A stretch of 64,000 nt of DNA from Sambucus nigra (taxonomy: Eukaryota; Streptophyta; Magnoliopsida; Dipsacales; Adoxaceae), in the NCBI GenBank assembly GCA_949130495.1, contig OX422214.1:250732187-250796186 (forward strand), given 5' to 3'. Shown piece after piece: positions 61,845-64,000 of the stretch. Made by a program: the position numbers and the translations under genes. The notes under the pieces were generated by a model, which was not told where the DNA came from, ran no database searches, and was given only the letters and a program-made list of their open reading frames with translations. How positions within the stretch are numbered: the stretch's first letter is position 1; the number at the start of each line of letters is the position of its first letter.

Positions 61845-64000
61845 GTTAGGGGGTGAAACCCTGATGCACCTCCCAAACAGCCTTGTGAGCCCCAATAAAT
61901 CGCACGGGACCAATGTCACTCGTAGGAACTGTTCACTTTTTAACGACATCCCCGGTTTGAGGGTACGACATTAATTTGATAATATCTATACTTAGGCTTG
62001 AAATTATGGAGTTAAAGGGAAAACTCCGAAAATAACCTACAAACGTCCACGTATGAGGCGCCATCACCTCACACAGGACCAATATAACTCGTAGGAAGTA
62101 ATCGTGTGGTCACTGGACCCCTGTTATGACAACACGATGATTATTTTAGAAGGTCTACACTTAGGCTTTAAAGCAAGGCATTGGAGGGCAAAATCCCAAG
62201 ACACCACCTAAACGAGCCCGTGAGAGGCGCTAAAACTTTGCACAGGACCAATGTACCTCATAGGAACTGATCACGTGGTAACGAGACCCCTGATTCGAGA
62301 TCACGATGATAATTTGAGAATATCTACACTTAGACCTAAAAACATGGTATTAAAGGGCAAAACCACGAAACCACCCCAATATGGCCCTGTGAGAGGCGCC
62401 AACACCTCACACGGGTACATTGAAATTCATAGGAATTGATCACATAGTCACAAGACCCCCAGTTTTAGAGCATGATGATAATTTGCGAATATCAACACTT
62501 AGGCTCGAAAACATGGCATTAGAGGGTGAAATTCCGAAACACCGCCCAAACGGCCACGTGAGAGGTGGCAACATCTCGCACGGGACCAATGTAATTCATA
62601 GGAACTGATCGCATAGTCATGGGACCCATGATTTGAGAGCATGATAATAATTTGAGATAATCAACACTTGGGCTCAAAAACATGGCGTTAGAGGGTGAAA
62701 TTTCAAAACACTGGACAAATGGTCACATGAGAGGCGATAACACCTCGCACGAGACCAATGTAAATCATTGGAACTGACCGTGTGGTCACGGGACCCCCGA
62801 TTTGAGAGCCCGGTGATAATTTGAGAATACCAACACTTGGTCTTGAAAATATGGCATTAGAGGTAAAACCTAAAAAACACTCTTAAACGACCTCGTGAGA
62901 GGCACCAACACCTCGCACGGGATTAATGTAACTAGTAGGAACTGGCCGCGTGGTCACGGGGCTGCTAGTTTAAAGATCATGACAATAATATGAAAATATC
63001 TACACTTAGGCTTAAAAACATAGGCATTAGAGGGTGAAACCCCAAAACACCTCATAAACAGCCCCGTGAGAGGTACTAACACCTCGCCCGGAACAAACAT
63101 AACTCATAGGAACTGACCGCGTGGTCATGGGACCCCCGATTTAAGAGTATGGGGATAATTTGAGAATATTTACACTTAGGCTTGAAAACATGGCATCAGA
63201 GGGCGCAACCCCGAAACACCCCCCGAAAGGCCTTGGAGAGGCACAAACACCTCTTACGTGACCAATGTAACTCGTAAGAACCGACCGCATAGTCATGGGA
63301 CCCCTGGTTTCAGAGCATGGTTATAATTTTAGAATATCTATACTTAGGGTTGAAAACATGACATTTGATGATGAAATCTCTAAACAACCCCCAAACGGCC
63401 TCGTGAGAGGCACCAACACCTCACACAAGACCAATGTAACTCGTAGGAACTGACCGCGTGGTCACAAGACCCCCGATTTGAGATCATGATGATAGTTTGA
63501 GAATATTAACACTTTGTATTAAAAACATGGCATTAGCGAGTGAAACCCCGAAGCACCCCCAAACATCCTTGCGAGACGCGCCAATAACTCGCACGGGACC
63601 AATGTCACTCATAGGAACTGGCCTCTTTTTAACAGGACCCCCGATTTGAGGGCATGATGATTATTTGATAATATCGACACTTAAGATTGAAAATGTGGAG
63701 CTAGAGGTCAAACTTCGAAAAAACCTTCCAAACAGCCCCGTGAGCGGCGATAACACCTTGTGCGGGACCAATGTAACTCGTAGGAACTGATCGTGTGATT
63801 ACAGGACCCCCGTTATGAGAGCACGATGATTATTTTAGAATATCTACACTTTGGCTTAAAAGCATGGCATTAGAGGGGAAAAGATGGAGACACCACCCAA
63901 ATGGTCCCGTGAGAGGCGCTAAAAGTGCGCACATGACCAATGTACCTCATAGGAACTAATCGCGTGGTAACAAGACCCCTAGTTCGAGAGCACGGTGATA
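61845..64000 (+). repeat. Ten-monomer copy of the A-I cassette and start of the next
   Basis: Order is A B C D E E F G H I (61845-63531, 1,687 bp), then A B C D up to the end. The C-D stretch here (62193-62385) differs from its counterpart at 56641-56833 by about eight sites in 190 bp (about 96% by eye), 33 monomers away, while neighbouring monomers differ far more. Confidence 0.78.

Larger units (their letters stand above)
52628..64000 (+). repeat. Satellite array, block 3 (runs off the window)
   Basis: About 67 monomers, same orientation and consensus as the other blocks, continuing to the last base. No gene. Type-A monomers, marked GTTAGGGGGTGAA, start at 54603, 56122, 58650, 60672 and 61845, with a decayed one at 63532. 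The total of 8,929 bp equals 53 monomers of 168.5 bp. A C16 run lies at 58663-58678. Confidence 0.97.

Noticed and set aside
35876..64000. CRISPR-like regular repeat
   Set aside because: Units are contiguous ~168-bp monomers without unique spacers; this is a plant satellite.

Overview
The window is plant nuclear DNA, probably pericentromeric or centromeric heterochromatin of a dicot; the species cannot be named from sequence alone. The evidence is the set of plant-specific elements: Sirevirus-type Ty1/copia, Tat- and Tekay-type Ty3/gypsy, CACTA transposons, and a long array of a ~168.5-bp satellite. No host gene, tRNA, rRNA, CRISPR array or bacterial feature was found. Every recognisable coding region belongs to a mobile element.

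Left third (1-19,441), three nested layers. (i) Element A, a Sirevirus-like copia on +, gives an open pol frame (2-3067) and a 3' LTR (3552-6411); its 5' half lies off the window. (ii) A sits inside a Tat-lineage gypsy on - (6412-14965, 3' LTR off-window). Its gag-pol is one uninterrupted frame of 1,980 codons broken only by five stop codons. It also has an antisense ORF on + and a 3' region with a 140-bp tandem repeat. (iii) The Tat element interrupts the gag of an older gypsy on - (14966-~17040). Next comes a decayed CACTA transposase on + (17463-19441), cut by the LTR of element B.

Middle (19,442-35,875): element B, a decayed Sirevirus on -, lacks its 5' LTR and the start of gag and ends abruptly in satellite DNA at 35,876. 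Its pol is split by a structurally complete, very young Tekay chromovirus (23500-32702). That element has two 2,160-bp LTRs differing at about 7 sites, a GTTGG target duplication, PBS, PPT and an intact 1,576-codon gag-pol with a chromodomain. Both LTRs carry a regular series of nine small hairpins about 25 nt apart, just after a TATA box; this is the most unusual non-coding structure seen.

Right part (35,876-64,000): roughly 130 head-to-tail satellite monomers, all in one orientation, with higher-order repeats. In the right block a cassette of nine monomer types (A-I) recurs at exact multiples of 168.5 bp. The array is interrupted by a Sirevirus solo LTR (45266-47243, AGTTT duplication) and by an internally deleted CACTA element (48614-52627, CCA/CCG duplication).

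The order of events can be read from the nesting. Satellite amplification preceded the solo-LTR and CACTA insertions, and B was already in place when Tekay inserted. In the left third the order was old gypsy, then Tat, then copia A.
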